From positions 1 through 61,333 of the forward strand of contig CAMCTL010000002.1 in NCBI GenBank assembly GCA_945878515.1: DNA of 61,333 bases, read 5' to 3'. Each line of letters begins with the position of its first letter. The first letter of the stretch is position 1. Origin of the DNA: Flavobacterium psychrophilum (GTDB lineage: Bacteria > Bacteroidota > Bacteroidia > Flavobacteriales > Flavobacteriaceae). The translations under genes and the position numbers were made by a program. The notes below the pieces were generated by a model, which saw nothing but the letters and a program-made list of their open reading frames with translations, did no database searches and was not told the origin of the DNA. Shown here one piece after another: positions 1-8,250 of this stretch.

Positions 1-687
1 ATCAATGAGTTTATTGATGTTTTTAAAAAAGCTGGAATAAAATCTATAAATGTTAGCCTTGACACGCTAGATGCAAAACAGTTTTATGATATTACAAAAC
101 GCAATGTTTTTGATAAAGTTTGGCGCAATATCCAGCAACTTATTGACGAAGGATTTCATGTAAAAATAAATACGGTGGTAATGCGTGGTATCAACGAAAC
201 TGAAATTTTAGATTTTATCCAATGGACGAAAGAGCAACCAGTTCACGTTCGTTTTATTGAGTTTATGCCTTTTGACAAAAACCAATGGAACACCCAAAAA
301 GTATTCAGTTATCAAGAAATTTTAGATGTTGCAGCCACAAAATACAGTTTTATCCGAATGAAAGATGGTTTGAATGAAACTGCCAAAAAATTCAAACCTT
401 TTGGACACCAAGGCACTTTTGCGGTAATCAGCACCATGAGTGCGCCGTTCTGCGGAAGTTGCAACCGAATGCGACTTACAGCTGATGGCAAAATGAAAAA
501 TTGTTTGTTTTCTAAAGGCGAAGCCGATATTTTGACCGCATTTCGAAATTCAGAAGATATTGTACCCATAATTAGGCAATGTGTGGCAAGCAAAGCAGAA
601 GCATTGGGCGGACAATTTCAAGGTGATTACACCAAAATTGACGCTGCCAAAATTGACAACAGAAGTATGATAAACATTGGAGGCTAA
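1..687 (+). CDS. moaA: GTP 3',8-cyclase MoaA, 5'-truncated by window edge
   Basis: This radical-SAM enzyme converts GTP to 3',8-cyclo-GTP, the first step of molybdenum cofactor synthesis in the cytoplasm. The frame is open from base 1, so the N-terminal radical-SAM CxxxCxxC part lies outside the window. What remains includes the INVSLDTLD segment of the barrel, the C-terminal 4Fe-4S cysteines (CGSC, then a Cys 14 residues after the second one, in MKNC) and a C-terminal Gly-Gly tail (INIGG) that is conserved and functional in MoaA. It is the first visible gene of a co-directional Moco operon and is followed 56 bases later by moeA. Identification is firm; only the start is unknown. Confidence 0.95.
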   Translation: MNEFIDVFKKAGIKSINVSLDTLDAKQFYDITKRNVFDKVWRNIQQLIDEGFHVKINTVVMRGINETEILDFIQWTKEQPVHVRFIEFMPFDKNQWNTQKVFSYQEILDVAATKYSFIRMKDGLNETAKKFKPFGHQGTFAVISTMSAPFCGSCNRMRLTADGKMKNCLFSKGEADILTAFRNSEDIVPIIRQCVASKAEALGGQFQGDYTKIDAAKIDNRSMINIGG

Positions 688-743
688 GCCTTTTTTTTGA
701 ACACCGTTATTCCTTTTTTGGCATATCGGAAATAGATTAGAAT

Positions 744-1919
744 ATGATAAGTGTAAAAGAAGCAAAACAACTCATTACCGAAAATTGTACCGTCCAAAAA
801 ACAGAAACACTGTCTTTGCTACAGGCCAACGGAAGTATTCTCGCAGAATCTATTTATGCGCCAATAGATACGCCACCATTCAATCAATCGGCGATGGATG
901 GTTATGCTTTTTCTTTTGAAAATTGGGACAAAAAAAGCAATCTAAAGGTTATTGGCGAAGTCCAAGCGGGCAGTAGTGCTGCAATAAATGTGGCGAACAA
1001 CGAAGCCGTCAGAATTTTTACAGGCGCGCCAATTCCACCAGGAACTGATACAGTTGTCATGCAAGAAAAAATCAGCTTGAACGATAATCAGATTCAAATT
1101 TTAGACATTTTTTTGATTGAAGGTACAAATGTTCGTCCACAAGGTTCACAAACAAAAAAAGGAGAGATGGCTTTGATAGAAAAGCAATTGCTGACGCCTG
1201 TTGCTATTTCTTTTTTAGCTGGAATTGGCATTAGCAAAGTCAAAGTTTTTTCAAAGCCAACAGTAAGCATTATCGTTACTGGAAAGGAACTTGCCAAAGC
1301 TGGAGATACGATTACCGAAGGGAAAATCTTTGAATCCAACGCTATTGGTCTTATCGCAGCACTGAATCAAATGGGTATAAATCCAGTTTCTGTTCAAGTT
1401 GTTGACGATGTCGAATCCGAAATAGAACTAGCCATTTCATCTCAATTAAGTTCCGATATGCTGATTATTACCGGTGGCGTTTCGGTGGGGGATTATGATT
1501 TAGTACCCGCTTCATTAGAAAAATGTGGGGTTCAAAAAATATTTCACAAAATCAAACAAAAACCTGGGAAACCTTTTTATTTCGGGCGCCACAATCAAAC
1601 ACTTGTTTTTGCTTTGCCCGGCAATCCAGCGGCAGTTATGAGTTGTTTTTATGAATATGTTGTTCAGGCAATAGGTAGCTTTACACAGAAAGAATATTTT
1701 AAAAAAATAACTGTACCATTGGCGGAAGATTATACCAAAAAAGCAGGACTTACTTTTTTTCTAAAGGGGAAAATGGGAGAAAATAATGTACAGGTTTTAA
1801 ACGATCAAGAAAGTTACAAGTTGAATTCGTTTGCTATTGCTGATTGTATGATAGAATTTGATGAGAACGGCGAAAATTTCAAAAAAGGACTTTTAGTTCC
1901 TGTTAAAATGATTGTATAA
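744..1919 (+). CDS. moeA: Molybdopterin molybdenumtransferase MoeA
   Basis: MoeA inserts molybdate into adenylylated molybdopterin in the last step of Moco synthesis. The 391-residue protein has the family length (about 400). It shows the N-terminal PPFNQSAMDGYA motif, the MogA-like domain with ITGGVSVGDYD around residues 245-255, the KQKPGKPFYFG segment and the FALPGNPAAV motif, followed by a C-terminal beta domain. It sits between moaA and a TauE-type permease on the same strand with short gaps, consistent with one operon. The moaC-moaB fusion gene at the operon end would supply the adenylylation step before MoeA. Confidence 0.95.
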   Translation: MISVKEAKQLITENCTVQKTETLSLLQANGSILAESIYAPIDTPPFNQSAMDGYAFSFENWDKKSNLKVIGEVQAGSSAAINVANNEAVRIFTGAPIPPGTDTVVMQEKISLNDNQIQILDIFLIEGTNVRPQGSQTKKGEMALIEKQLLTPVAISFLAGIGISKVKVFSKPTVSIIVTGKELAKAGDTITEGKIFESNAIGLIAALNQMGINPVSVQVVDDVESEIELAISSQLSSDMLIITGGVSVGDYDLVPASLEKCGVQKIFHKIKQKPGKPFYFGRHNQTLVFALPGNPAAVMSCFYEYVVQAIGSFTQKEYFKKITVPLAEDYTKKAGLTFFLKGKMGENNVQVLNDQESYKLNSFAIADCMIEFDENGENFKKGLLVPVKMIV

Positions 1920-1965
1920 ACTGTTTTTTGACCAAGATTAAAACACATAATTGAAGCGTTTGTCC

Positions 1966-2697
1966 ATGTATTTAGAAATTATTTTTTATCTATTGTTGGT
2001 GATTGTCGCTTTTCTGTATTCATCTGTTGGACATGGTGGCGCAAGTGGGTATTTGGCATTAATGGCAGTCTTTTCATTTGCTCCAGATACCATGCGACCA
2101 ACGGCTTTGTTGCTCAATATTTTTGTTTCTTTTATTGCTTTTGTTCAATATTATAGAGGTGATTTTTTTAGGTGGAATTTGTTTTGGCCTTTTGCATTAA
2201 CATCGGTTCCAGCAGCATTTATTGGAGGGATGATTGCTATTGCAGGTGGTTTGTATAAAAAAATATTAGCGGTTTTGTTGTTATTTTCCGTAGTACGATT
2301 ACTCGGAATTAAATTCAAAACCCAAACATTCGATGTAAAACAAAACATTTACCTCGCTCTTTTGATAGGCGTTATTATCGGATTGTTTTCGGGAATGATT
2401 GGAATTGGTGGAGGCATTATTTTGAGTCCGATTATTTTATTGATGCACTGGGCAGATATGAAAAGAACAGCAGCAGTATCGGCTTTATTCATTTTTGTAA
2501 ATTCAATCGCTGGATTTGCAGGTCTTTTTATTCAAGGTTTTGAATTTAAAACTGAAATGGGATGGATGATTTCCCTTGCATTAATTGGCGGAATTGCAGG
2601 TTCTTATTTTGGTGCCAATCAATTTAAAAATGAATTTTTGAACAAAATATTGGCTTTGGTTCTACTTTTAGCTTCTGTAAAATTATTTTTTACCTAA
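1966..2697 (+). CDS. TauE/SafE-family sulfite/sulfonate exporter-like permease
   Basis: This is a polytopic inner-membrane protein of the TauE/SafE (DUF81) family, proposed to export sulfite or other sulfur-containing anions. It has about eight hydrophobic segments in two repeats. Each half carries a Gly-rich signature: SSVGHGGASGY near the N-terminus and MIGIGGGIILSP in the second half. I prefer the ATG at 1966 (243 residues), which puts the first membrane segment at the N-terminus; an in-frame TTG at 1951 would add five residues. It lies inside the Moco operon, 2 bases before mobA. A role linked to Moco, such as anion or sulfur handling, is inferred from position only; the substrate is unknown. 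Confidence 0.85.
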   Translation: MYLEIIFYLLLVIVAFLYSSVGHGGASGYLALMAVFSFAPDTMRPTALLLNIFVSFIAFVQYYRGDFFRWNLFWPFALTSVPAAFIGGMIAIAGGLYKKILAVLLLFSVVRLLGIKFKTQTFDVKQNIYLALLIGVIIGLFSGMIGIGGGIILSPIILLMHWADMKRTAAVSALFIFVNSIAGFAGLFIQGFEFKTEMGWMISLALIGGIAGSYFGANQFKNEFLNKILALVLLLASVKLFFT

Positions 2698-2699
2698 TC

Positions 2700-3287
2700 A
2701 TGGAAATCAAAATGAAGAATACCAACGCATACATTCTGGCAGGTGGGAAAAGTTCCAGAATGGGCACAGACAAAGGCTTGCTTCTTATTGAAGGGAAGGC
2801 AATGATTCAATATGTTATCGAACAAATGCAAGCCGTTTTTTCCACGGTTATTATAGTTTCTAATAATCGGGAATACGAAAAATTTGGATTGAAAGTAATT
2901 CCAGATTTAATCAAAGATATTGGACCAGCTGGCGGAATTTACACGTCGTTAAAGCATTCAGATGCTCAATTGAATTTTATTGTAAGTTGCGATATGCCAT
3001 TGATTACCAAAGAAGCCATTGAATTTATTTTTAAAACCAGAAAGGAATCGCAAATAGTTTTATTGAAAAATCAAGAAATTTTAGACCCTTTATTTGGCCT
3101 TTATTCTAAAGATTGCGAAACAGTTTGGCTGCAACTCATCCATCAAAAAATAATTAAATTACAAGAAATGGTTTTGCGTTTTAACTTACAGACCATTGCT
3201 GTTGAAGACAACATCATTTTTAACCAATCATTTTTTAAAAACATCAATACCAAAGCTGATTTTAACAACCTATTAAACTTGATTTAA
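2700..3287 (+). CDS. mobA: Molybdenum cofactor guanylyltransferase MobA
   Basis: MobA transfers GMP from GTP to Mo-molybdopterin, making the MGD form used by DMSO-reductase-family enzymes such as nitrate reductase and formate dehydrogenase. The nucleotide-binding signature LAGGKSSRMGTDKG is near residue 15, and VSCDMPLI near residue 95 supplies the metal-binding Asp. The length of 195 residues matches the family. An alternative in-frame ATG at 2712 would shorten it by four residues and fits the motif spacing equally well. It starts 2 bases after the permease stop and ends 1 base before moaD, implying translational coupling. Its presence implies that at least one bis-MGD enzyme is encoded elsewhere in the genome. 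Confidence 0.93.
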   Translation: MEIKMKNTNAYILAGGKSSRMGTDKGLLLIEGKAMIQYVIEQMQAVFSTVIIVSNNREYEKFGLKVIPDLIKDIGPAGGIYTSLKHSDAQLNFIVSCDMPLITKEAIEFIFKTRKESQIVLLKNQEILDPLFGLYSKDCETVWLQLIHQKIIKLQEMVLRFNLQTIAVEDNIIFNQSFFKNINTKADFNNLLNLI

Positions 3288-3288
3288 A

Positions 3289-3522
3289 ATGGAAATAAAC
3301 ATACTTGCCTTTGGACAAATTGCCGAGATTACTGGCAAATCAACATGGAAAATGGCTGGCATAAAAGATACCGAAAACTTAATTCATAACTTGGAGGAGC
3401 AATTTCCTAGTTTGATGAAAATGAAGTATTCTATTGCAGTAAATAAAATAATAATTCAACACAATACTGTGTTAAATGAAAGCGATACCGTTGCGCTACT
3501 TCCGCCTTTTTCTGGTGGATAA
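3289..3522 (+). CDS. moaD: Molybdopterin synthase sulfur carrier subunit MoaD
   Basis: This is the small subunit of molybdopterin synthase, a ubiquitin-like protein whose C-terminal Gly-Gly is adenylated and then thiocarboxylated to deliver sulfur to cPMP. The 77 residues end in LLPPFSGG, the diagnostic MoaD tail. The gene lies directly after mobA and just before moeB, the activating enzyme. Its partner moaE is the gene after moeB. Sequence and context agree, so the assignment is firm. Confidence 0.95.
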   Translation: MEINILAFGQIAEITGKSTWKMAGIKDTENLIHNLEEQFPSLMKMKYSIAVNKIIIQHNTVLNESDTVALLPPFSGG

Positions 3523-3534
3523 AATTTTAATGAT

Positions 3535-4659
3535 ATGATTTTAGATAATAGTAGATACCAAAGACAAATACAACTCAAGGAAATCGGCCCATTTGGTCAG
3601 GACAAGATTTCTCAGTCAAAAGTGTTAGTCATTGGTGCAGGCGGTTTAGGATGTCCTGCTTTGCAATATCTTGCTGCTGCTGGTGTGGGAACGATTGGTG
3701 TTATAGATTTTGATGTGGTGGAATTGTCAAATCTTCAACGTCAAATTCTTTATTCGGTTGAAGATATTGGTCAATCTAAAGCAATAGTAGCTGCAAAAAA
3801 ATTAGAAGCACTCAATCCAGAAATTAAAATTCGACCCTATAATTTTCAGATCACTAATAAAAATGTGCTCGAAATTGTTGAAAAATATGATATCGTCATC
3901 GATGGTTCCGATAATTTTGCAACTAGATATCTAATAAACGATGCATGCTTACTCCTGAATAAACCGCTGATTTATGGAGCAGTTTTGCGTTTTGAAGGTC
4001 AAATAGGTGTTTTTATTTTGGAAGATGCAGTGTCGAAGATAAAAACCAATTACCGCGATGTATTTCCAAAGCCACCTGATGCAATATCAGCTATTTCTTG
4101 CAATGAAATTGGAGTTTTGGGAGTTATTCCAGGAATCATCGGAACAATGCAAGCCACCGAAGCACTGAAAATTATTACTGGTATCGGAAAGCCATTGACC
4201 AACAAAATTATTTCATATAATGCTTTGCAAAACACATTGTATGATTTTGAAGTTGTTGTAAATTCAAATCCTTCAATCGATTATCCAAAAAGCAAAACGG
4301 ATTTTTTGGACTATGATTACAATTGGTTTTGCAACGCTAATTCAGTTGTGGAAACAATTTCGGTTGAAGATTTTGATTGTCTTAGAATGCACGAAAAAAT
4401 CATTACCATTGATGTTCGCGAAAAAGGTGAGCTTCCTGTGGTGAATGAATTTCCGTATGTGTTAATGCCTTTGAGTGAATTTGAAAATTTGGTTTCAACA
4501 ATTTCACCAGAACATAAAATAGTCGTTTTTTGTAAATCGGGACAACGCAGTTTATCAGCCGTAAGAATACTTAAAGAAAAATATCCTAATTGCGAAGCAT
4601 TTAGTGTGATTGGCGGTATCGAAAATTGGAAAAAAGTAAATAATAAAATTTTATTATGA
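3535..4659 (+). CDS. moeB: MoaD-activating adenylyltransferase MoeB with C-terminal rhodanese domain
   Basis: This E1-like enzyme adenylates the C-terminal Gly of MoaD; the fused rhodanese domain is expected to deliver sulfur. The MoeB/ThiF domain (about residues 1-245) has the ATP loop GAGGLGCP, the arginine motif SNLQRQILY, GQSKA, and DGSDNFATRYLIND. The rhodanese domain (about 275-374) has the active-site loop VVFCKSGQRS with Cys333. Both CxxC pairs that bind structural zinc in canonical MoeB are absent: the first position reads TNYRDVFP and the second VVNSNPSID. The SC of AISCNEIGVLGV is kept. The stop overlaps the moaE start (ATGA). The domain order resembles eukaryotic MOCS3/Uba4. Confidence 0.92.
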   Translation: MILDNSRYQRQIQLKEIGPFGQDKISQSKVLVIGAGGLGCPALQYLAAAGVGTIGVIDFDVVELSNLQRQILYSVEDIGQSKAIVAAKKLEALNPEIKIRPYNFQITNKNVLEIVEKYDIVIDGSDNFATRYLINDACLLLNKPLIYGAVLRFEGQIGVFILEDAVSKIKTNYRDVFPKPPDAISAISCNEIGVLGVIPGIIGTMQATEALKIITGIGKPLTNKIISYNALQNTLYDFEVVVNSNPSIDYPKSKTDFLDYDYNWFCNANSVVETISVEDFDCLRMHEKIITIDVREKGELPVVNEFPYVLMPLSEFENLVSTISPEHKIVVFCKSGQRSLSAVRILKEKYPNCEAFSVIGGIENWKKVNNKILL

Positions 4660-5102
4660 CTGAGAAAAAAAAGCACAACGTATTTATAAATGGAGCAATT
4701 ACTCCAGAATTTATTGCCAATAGCATTGCGAAACACAGCTCCAAAACAAATATCGGCGCCCACGATATTTTTTTAGGACAAGTCCGTAGTGATTTAATTA
4801 ACGATAAAACAGTCGTTGCCATCAACTATGAGGCCTATCAAGAAATGGCTGATACACTTTTTCACGAGATACGTGAGGCAGCTTTTGCAAAATACAATTT
4901 AGTTTGTATGCACATTTATCATAGCCTTGGCGTGGTAAAAGCCGGAGAAATTTGTCTGTTTGTTTTCGTTTCCTCCAAACATCGCAAAGAAGCATTTGTA
5001 GCTTGTCAAGATATTGTTGAGCAAATAAAAGCGATGACACCTATTTGGGGAAAAGAAATTTTTGAAGATGATACTTTTGTGTGGAAAGAAAATCAATTTT
5101 AG
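4656..5102 (+). CDS. moaE: Molybdopterin synthase catalytic subunit MoaE
   Basis: This is the large subunit of molybdopterin synthase; with thiocarboxylated MoaD it turns cPMP into molybdopterin. The 148-residue sequence shows the family blocks GAHDIFLGQVRSD, INYEAYQEMAD, HSLGVVKAGE, and the catalytic lysine region EQIKAMTPIWGKE near residues 125-138. It overlaps the end of moeB by 4 bases, consistent with coupled translation. It is followed by a 145-base stretch of short-period repeats before the moaC-moaB fusion gene. Confidence 0.95.
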   Translation: MTEKKKHNVFINGAITPEFIANSIAKHSSKTNIGAHDIFLGQVRSDLINDKTVVAINYEAYQEMADTLFHEIREAAFAKYNLVCMHIYHSLGVVKAGEICLFVFVSSKHRKEAFVACQDIVEQIKAMTPIWGKEIFEDDTFVWKENQF

Positions 5103-5240
5103 CAATGGCAATAGCAATTACAATAGCAATTGCAATATCAATGGCAATGACAAAAAGTATCTAACTCATAACTCATTACCCATTACCCATGACCCACAAC
5201 TCATAACCCATAACCCATAACTCACAACCCATAACTTCCA
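5103..5240 (+). repeat. Short-period degenerate tandem repeats between moaE and moaCB
   Basis: Two different degenerate microsatellites lie head to tail. The first, about 5103-5150, is built from a CAATnGCAAT-like 6-base theme (six or more imperfect units). The second, about 5162-5238, is built from variants of ACCCATAACTCATA. Neither contains an ORF or a clear hairpin. Similar short-period repeats recur at other intergenic positions in this window. Confidence 0.85.
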
Positions 5241-5247
5241 CCCTCAA

Positions 5248-6159
5248 ATGGTCAATATAACATTCAAATCCAATACACTTCGCATCGCTGTAGCCCAAGC
5301 TATTCTGCAAGTCAGCAAGAAAGAAACCATTGATGCGCTAATTAATAAAACAGTTCCCAAAGGTGATGTTTTTGAAATGGCAAAAACAGCTGGACTCTTT
5401 GCCGTAAAACGCACCAGCGATATGATTCCCGATTGTCATCCCATTACGGTCGAATTTACTGCGGTTCGATATACAATAAAAGAGCTGGAAATTTATATTG
5501 AAATCGAAGTCCATACTATTTACAAAACTGGAGTTGAGGTGGAAGCAATGCATGGCGCGTCGGTGGTAGCTTTGACGATGTATGATATGCTAAAACCTAT
5601 CGATAAAGGCATAGAAATTCATTCAATAAAATTGTTGGAAAAAAAAGGAGGCAAATCTGATTTTACCGATAAATTTCGCACTGATTTGAAATCGGCTGTT
5701 ATTGTATGCTCCGACAGTATCTCTGCTGGAAGCAAATTTGATAAAGCTGGTAAGGCTATTATTCAAAAATTAGAAAACTGCAATGTTGCCGTCAGTGACT
5801 ATTCTATTATTTCCGATGATATTCTTGGAATACAAGAAAAAGTGTTGGATTTATGTACTCAAAATATTGACTTTATTATTTTAACTGGTGGTACAGGGCT
5901 TTCGCCAAGGGACAATTCGCCAGAAGCAATAAAACCGCTTTTAGACAGAGAAATTCCAGGCATTATGGAGGCAGCCCGAAATTATGGTCAGGATCGAACA
6001 CCTTTTTCGATGTTATCGCGCGGAATTGCTGGAATGAAAGGCAAAACACTAATTATGACATTGCCTGGTTCAACTAAAGGTGCGCAAGAGTCTATGGATG
6101 CTCTGTTTCCAGCACTATTGCATATTTTTAGAATTGTAGAGGGAAAACCACATGAATAA
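5248..6159 (+). CDS. moaCB: Bifunctional MoaC-MoaB/MogA fusion protein (cPMP synthase plus molybdopterin adenylyltransferase-like)
   Basis: Two Moco enzymes are fused. Residues 1-150 are MoaC, which converts 3',8-cyclo-GTP to c[29 protein letters not shown] (catalytic Lys, His), [12 protein letters not shown] (paired Glu) and [13 protein letters not shown] (Asp, Lys) are all present. Residues 155-303 are a MoaB/MogA domain: [16 protein letters not shown], then [20 protein letters not shown] and [10 protein letters not shown]. Fusing an early and a late pathway step is known in Bacteroidota. It is the last gene of the operon, followed by a strong terminator. All catalytic residues I can recognise are intact. 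Confidence 0.93.
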   Translation: MVNITFKSNTLRIAVAQAILQVSKKETIDALINKTVPKGDVFEMAKTAGLFAVKRTSDMIPDCHPITVEFTAVRYTIKELEIYIEIEVHTIYKTGVEVEAMHGASVVALTMYDMLKPIDKGIEIHSIKLLEKKGGKSDFTDKFRTDLKSAVIVCSDSISAGSKFDKAGKAIIQKLENCNVAVSDYSIISDDILGIQEKVLDLCTQNIDFIILTGGTGLSPRDNSPEAIKPLLDREIPGIMEAARNYGQDRTPFSMLSRGIAGMKGKTLIMTLPGSTKGAQESMDALFPALLHIFRIVEGKPHE

Positions 6160-6182
6160 AAATGATCGAAGTTGTTATAAAT

Positions 6183-6218
6183 AATAAATCCTGTTAAAGT
6201 TATCTAACAGGATTTATT
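6183..6218. terminator. Bidirectional rho-independent terminator after moaCB
   Basis: A perfect 14-bp stem (AATAAATCCTGTTA paired with TAACAGGATTTATT) with an 8-base loop lies between the convergent ends of moaCB (+) and the DUF2911 gene (-). The T-rich flank on both strands suits termination in both directions. Confidence 0.85.
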
Positions 6219-6238
6219 TTTATTACGGAATGAGGAAT

Positions 6239-7084
6239 TTATTTTTTACTCCATTCTGCAATACTGTCTTTGTTCATTTTTATATAATCTTGATTTTTAG
6301 CGATTTCTGCACTAGCCAAAGAAATTTTAGCTGTTTCAATAGCTCCGTTTTTGTCTCCTTGTTTAGCTTGAATCAAGGATTTAAGGCGGTTGTACCAGTA
6401 AGGTTTGTCCTTATTCATTTCCAAAGCCTTATTAACATAAGTCAAAGCTTTTGTCAAATCACCATTAGATTGAAATATGTATTGAGCTGCTGAAAAATAA
6501 TCTCCCGCACCTGGTCCAGCCAAAACTTTATCGATACTTGCCATCGCATTTTTCGCTGTTGGCACTTCAAACTTTATTGCTACAATTGATTTTTCCCAAG
6601 ACAATTCTAAATGAGCAAAATTATTGTCTAAATTATTGATTCCAATGGTAAAACTTTCTACAAATCTATCAACATGTTCTGATTTTACTGTTGTTTTCAA
6701 GGCTACTTTGGTTTCATCCCAATTTTCTGGAATTCCCCAATTGTCTGTTGCAGTGTAAAAGATAATTTCCCAGTTATCTGCTTTCGGATTGGTAAAAAGT
6801 GCATATTTTCCTTTTGGCAATATTTTTCCAGCAATAACAACATCATCGCTAAAGGAAATAGTGCTGTTTTCATTGGCGCCAGTTCTCCATAATTTCCCAA
6901 AGGGAACTAAATTATTAAAAACATCTCTACCTTTTGAACTCGGTCTAGAATAAGCAATTTCAACATTGGTCAAACCAACCATCTGTGTAAGTGTTGATTT
7001 CGGGCTCGACTGAGGAGTTTTTACTTGAGCTTCTGTAACATAATTGGCAATAATCATTGCTAAAACAAGAATAATCTTTTTCAT
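6239..7084 (-). CDS. Secreted DUF2911-domain protein with C-terminal TPR-like helices
   Basis: This is an exported protein of unknown function. The start is set at the ATG at 7084, which begins a classical signal peptide (MKKIILVLAMIIANYVTEAQ); an upstream in-frame ATG at 7108 would add eight charged residues. The DUF2911 part (about residues 25-180) shows NVEIAYSRPSSKGRDVF, FGKLWRTGANENST and LPKGKYALFT, characteristic of this Bacteroidota family. The C-terminal 90 residues look like two or three TPR helices (DLTKALTYVNKALEMNKDKP). It is a single gene with a terminator at its 3' side and a TAATTTTG box about 22 bases upstream. Confidence 0.85.
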   Translation of the reverse strand: MKKIILVLAMIIANYVTEAQVKTPQSSPKSTLTQMVGLTNVEIAYSRPSSKGRDVFNNLVPFGKLWRTGANENSTISFSDDVVIAGKILPKGKYALFTNPKADNWEIIFYTATDNWGIPENWDETKVALKTTVKSEHVDRFVESFTIGINNLDNNFAHLELSWEKSIVAIKFEVPTAKNAMASIDKVLAGPGAGDYFSAAQYIFQSNGDLTKALTYVNKALEMNKDKPYWYNRLKSLIQAKQGDKNGAIETAKISLASAEIAKNQDYIKMNKDSIAEWSKK

Positions 7085-7105
7085 ATTTTTTAATTTAGAT
7101 TTGTT

Positions 7106-7113
7106 CAAAATTA
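7106..7113 (-). promoter_or_regulatory. Possible -7 box for the DUF2911 gene
   Basis: The - strand reads TAATTTTG, matching the Bacteroidota -7 consensus TAnnTTTG, 22 bases before the chosen ATG. No good -33 TTG is seen at the usual distance, so support is weak. Confidence 0.35.
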
Positions 7114-7147
7114 CAAATTCAAGGATTTAAAAATGTTAAAAAATCCT

Positions 7148-7175
7148 TAATTTGAAATTAGTAATTTGAAATTAT
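7148..7175. repeat. Two 14-bp direct repeats at the 3' end of the HAD gene
   Basis: TAATTTGAAATTAG is followed directly by TAATTTGAAATTAT. The copies straddle the stop codon of the HAD phosphatase gene. Next to them an 8-bp inverted repeat (AAGGATTT at 7121, AAATCCTT at 7141) could be a weak terminator for that gene. Confidence 0.6.
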
Positions 7176-7811
7176 CTCAAAATTCAATTCTTCCAAATTA
7201 TTTACAACTACATCTGCCAAAGTCAGATCTTGTAGTTTCGAATTTTCGCTATTGTAACCCACACAAAAAATCCCAGCTGCTTTTGCAGCTCTAATACCGT
7301 TGGTGCTGTCTTCAATCACTATACAGTTTTCCTTTGGTGCAATTGATAAACTAGCGGCGTGTTCAAAAATGGCTGGATGTGGTTTTGAGTTTGGAAAATC
7401 TTCTCCACTGACAATATGTGAAAAATATGGATATAAATTGAATCGCGTGAAAACACGTTCAATTGTTACTTTGGCCGCCGATGAAGCAAGTATCAATTGC
7501 ATTCCATTTCGGTGTAAATCTTGAATTAATTCTTCGACACCTTCGATCAAATACAAATCTTCTTTACTGTCGAAAGCGTCATTAAAAAGGGTTCTTTTTC
7601 TTTGAATTAAATCTTCAACTTCGGCATCAATAGGGAATAATTCTTTTAGTTTTTGAAACGTATTTCTAGTAGAATTTCCCATAAAAGAAGTAAACATATC
7701 TTTGGAAACATCAATGTTCAATTCGGCAAAATGTTGGAAATAAGCATAACTATGAACGGGTTCCGTGTCGACGATTACGCCATCCATATCGAAAATTACT
7801 GTTTGTATCAT
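7158..7811 (-). CDS. HAD-family phosphatase / beta-phosphoglucomutase-like hydrolase
   Basis: This is a cytoplasmic HAD hydrolase of the sugar-phosphatase/beta-phosphoglucomutase subgroup. The 217-residue protein has motif I FDMDGVIVDTEP (nucleophile Asp and acid/base Asp) at residues 7-18, motif II LASSA, motif III Lys in SGEDFPNSKPHP and motif IV VIEDSTNGIRAAKAAG. The helical cap between motifs I and II defines subfamily I. The substrate cannot be told from sequence; sugar phosphates or 2-deoxy sugar phosphates are typical. It is a single gene on the - strand, downstream of the toxin-antitoxin pair. Confidence 0.85.
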   Translation of the reverse strand: MIQTVIFDMDGVIVDTEPVHSYAYFQHFAELNIDVSKDMFTSFMGNSTRNTFQKLKELFPIDAEVEDLIQRKRTLFNDAFDSKEDLYLIEGVEELIQDLHRNGMQLILASSAAKVTIERVFTRFNLYPYFSHIVSGEDFPNSKPHPAIFEHAASLSIAPKENCIVIEDSTNGIRAAKAAGIFCVGYNSENSKLQDLTLADVVVNNLEELNFEIISNY

Positions 7812-7815
7812 TTTT

Positions 7816-7843
7816 AGGTTAGAAGCTAGGGGTTAGGAGTTAG
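7816..7843. repeat. Short GTTAG-type degenerate repeat
   Basis: The spacer between the PIN toxin gene and the HAD gene is made of GTTAG/GCTAGG-like units (about four imperfect copies). It resembles the other short-period intergenic repeats of this window. Confidence 0.55.
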
Positions 7844-8250
7844 AGGTTTTCCAAATATTCGGAAATGGTAAGGATTAAAGTTTCTCCGAACATTTTGATT
7901 TCAAGTAAATCTTTATCTCCAGTAATTAAATGGGTTGCTTTTCCATCTTGGGATAATGAAAGTAAAAAGTCGTCTTTTGGATCTCGACAGAGATATACTT
8001 CTGAACATACTTCAAGAAATTCGGCTTTTAAATGAATTTCGCCCAATAAAGAATTTAAGTCTCCAACGGAAAAATATTTTTTGAATTTTGGTCTTTGGGC
8101 AACTTCAACAAATTCCTCTAATAATTCGGGACTAAAAAGTATTGTTAGATCGTTTTTGGAAAATAATTTATCGAGTTTTGAATACTCTTTTGTAAGAAGA
8201 AAACTAATCCAAAGTTTGGTGTCGATTACAATTCTATCGTTTTTTGGCAT
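7840..8250 (-). CDS. PIN-domain toxin of a type II toxin-antitoxin module
   Basis: This is a predicted ribonuclease toxin. The start is taken as ATG 8250 (MPKNDRIVIDTKLWISFLL); the frame is open to an earlier ATG at 8274. It carries the PIN acidic residues: Asp in IDTKLW, Glu in SPELLEEF, Asp in CRDPKDDF and Asp in LITGDKDLLEI. The length of 136 residues fits the 'putative toxin component, PIN family' group. It overlaps the 3' end of the antitoxin gene by 17 bases, the usual coupled arrangement. The RNA target is unknown. Confidence 0.82.
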   Translation of the reverse strand: MPKNDRIVIDTKLWISFLLTKEYSKLDKLFSKNDLTILFSPELLEEFVEVAQRPKFKKYFSVGDLNSLLGEIHLKAEFLEVCSEVYLCRDPKDDFLLSLSQDGKATHLITGDKDLLEIKMFGETLILTISEYLENL

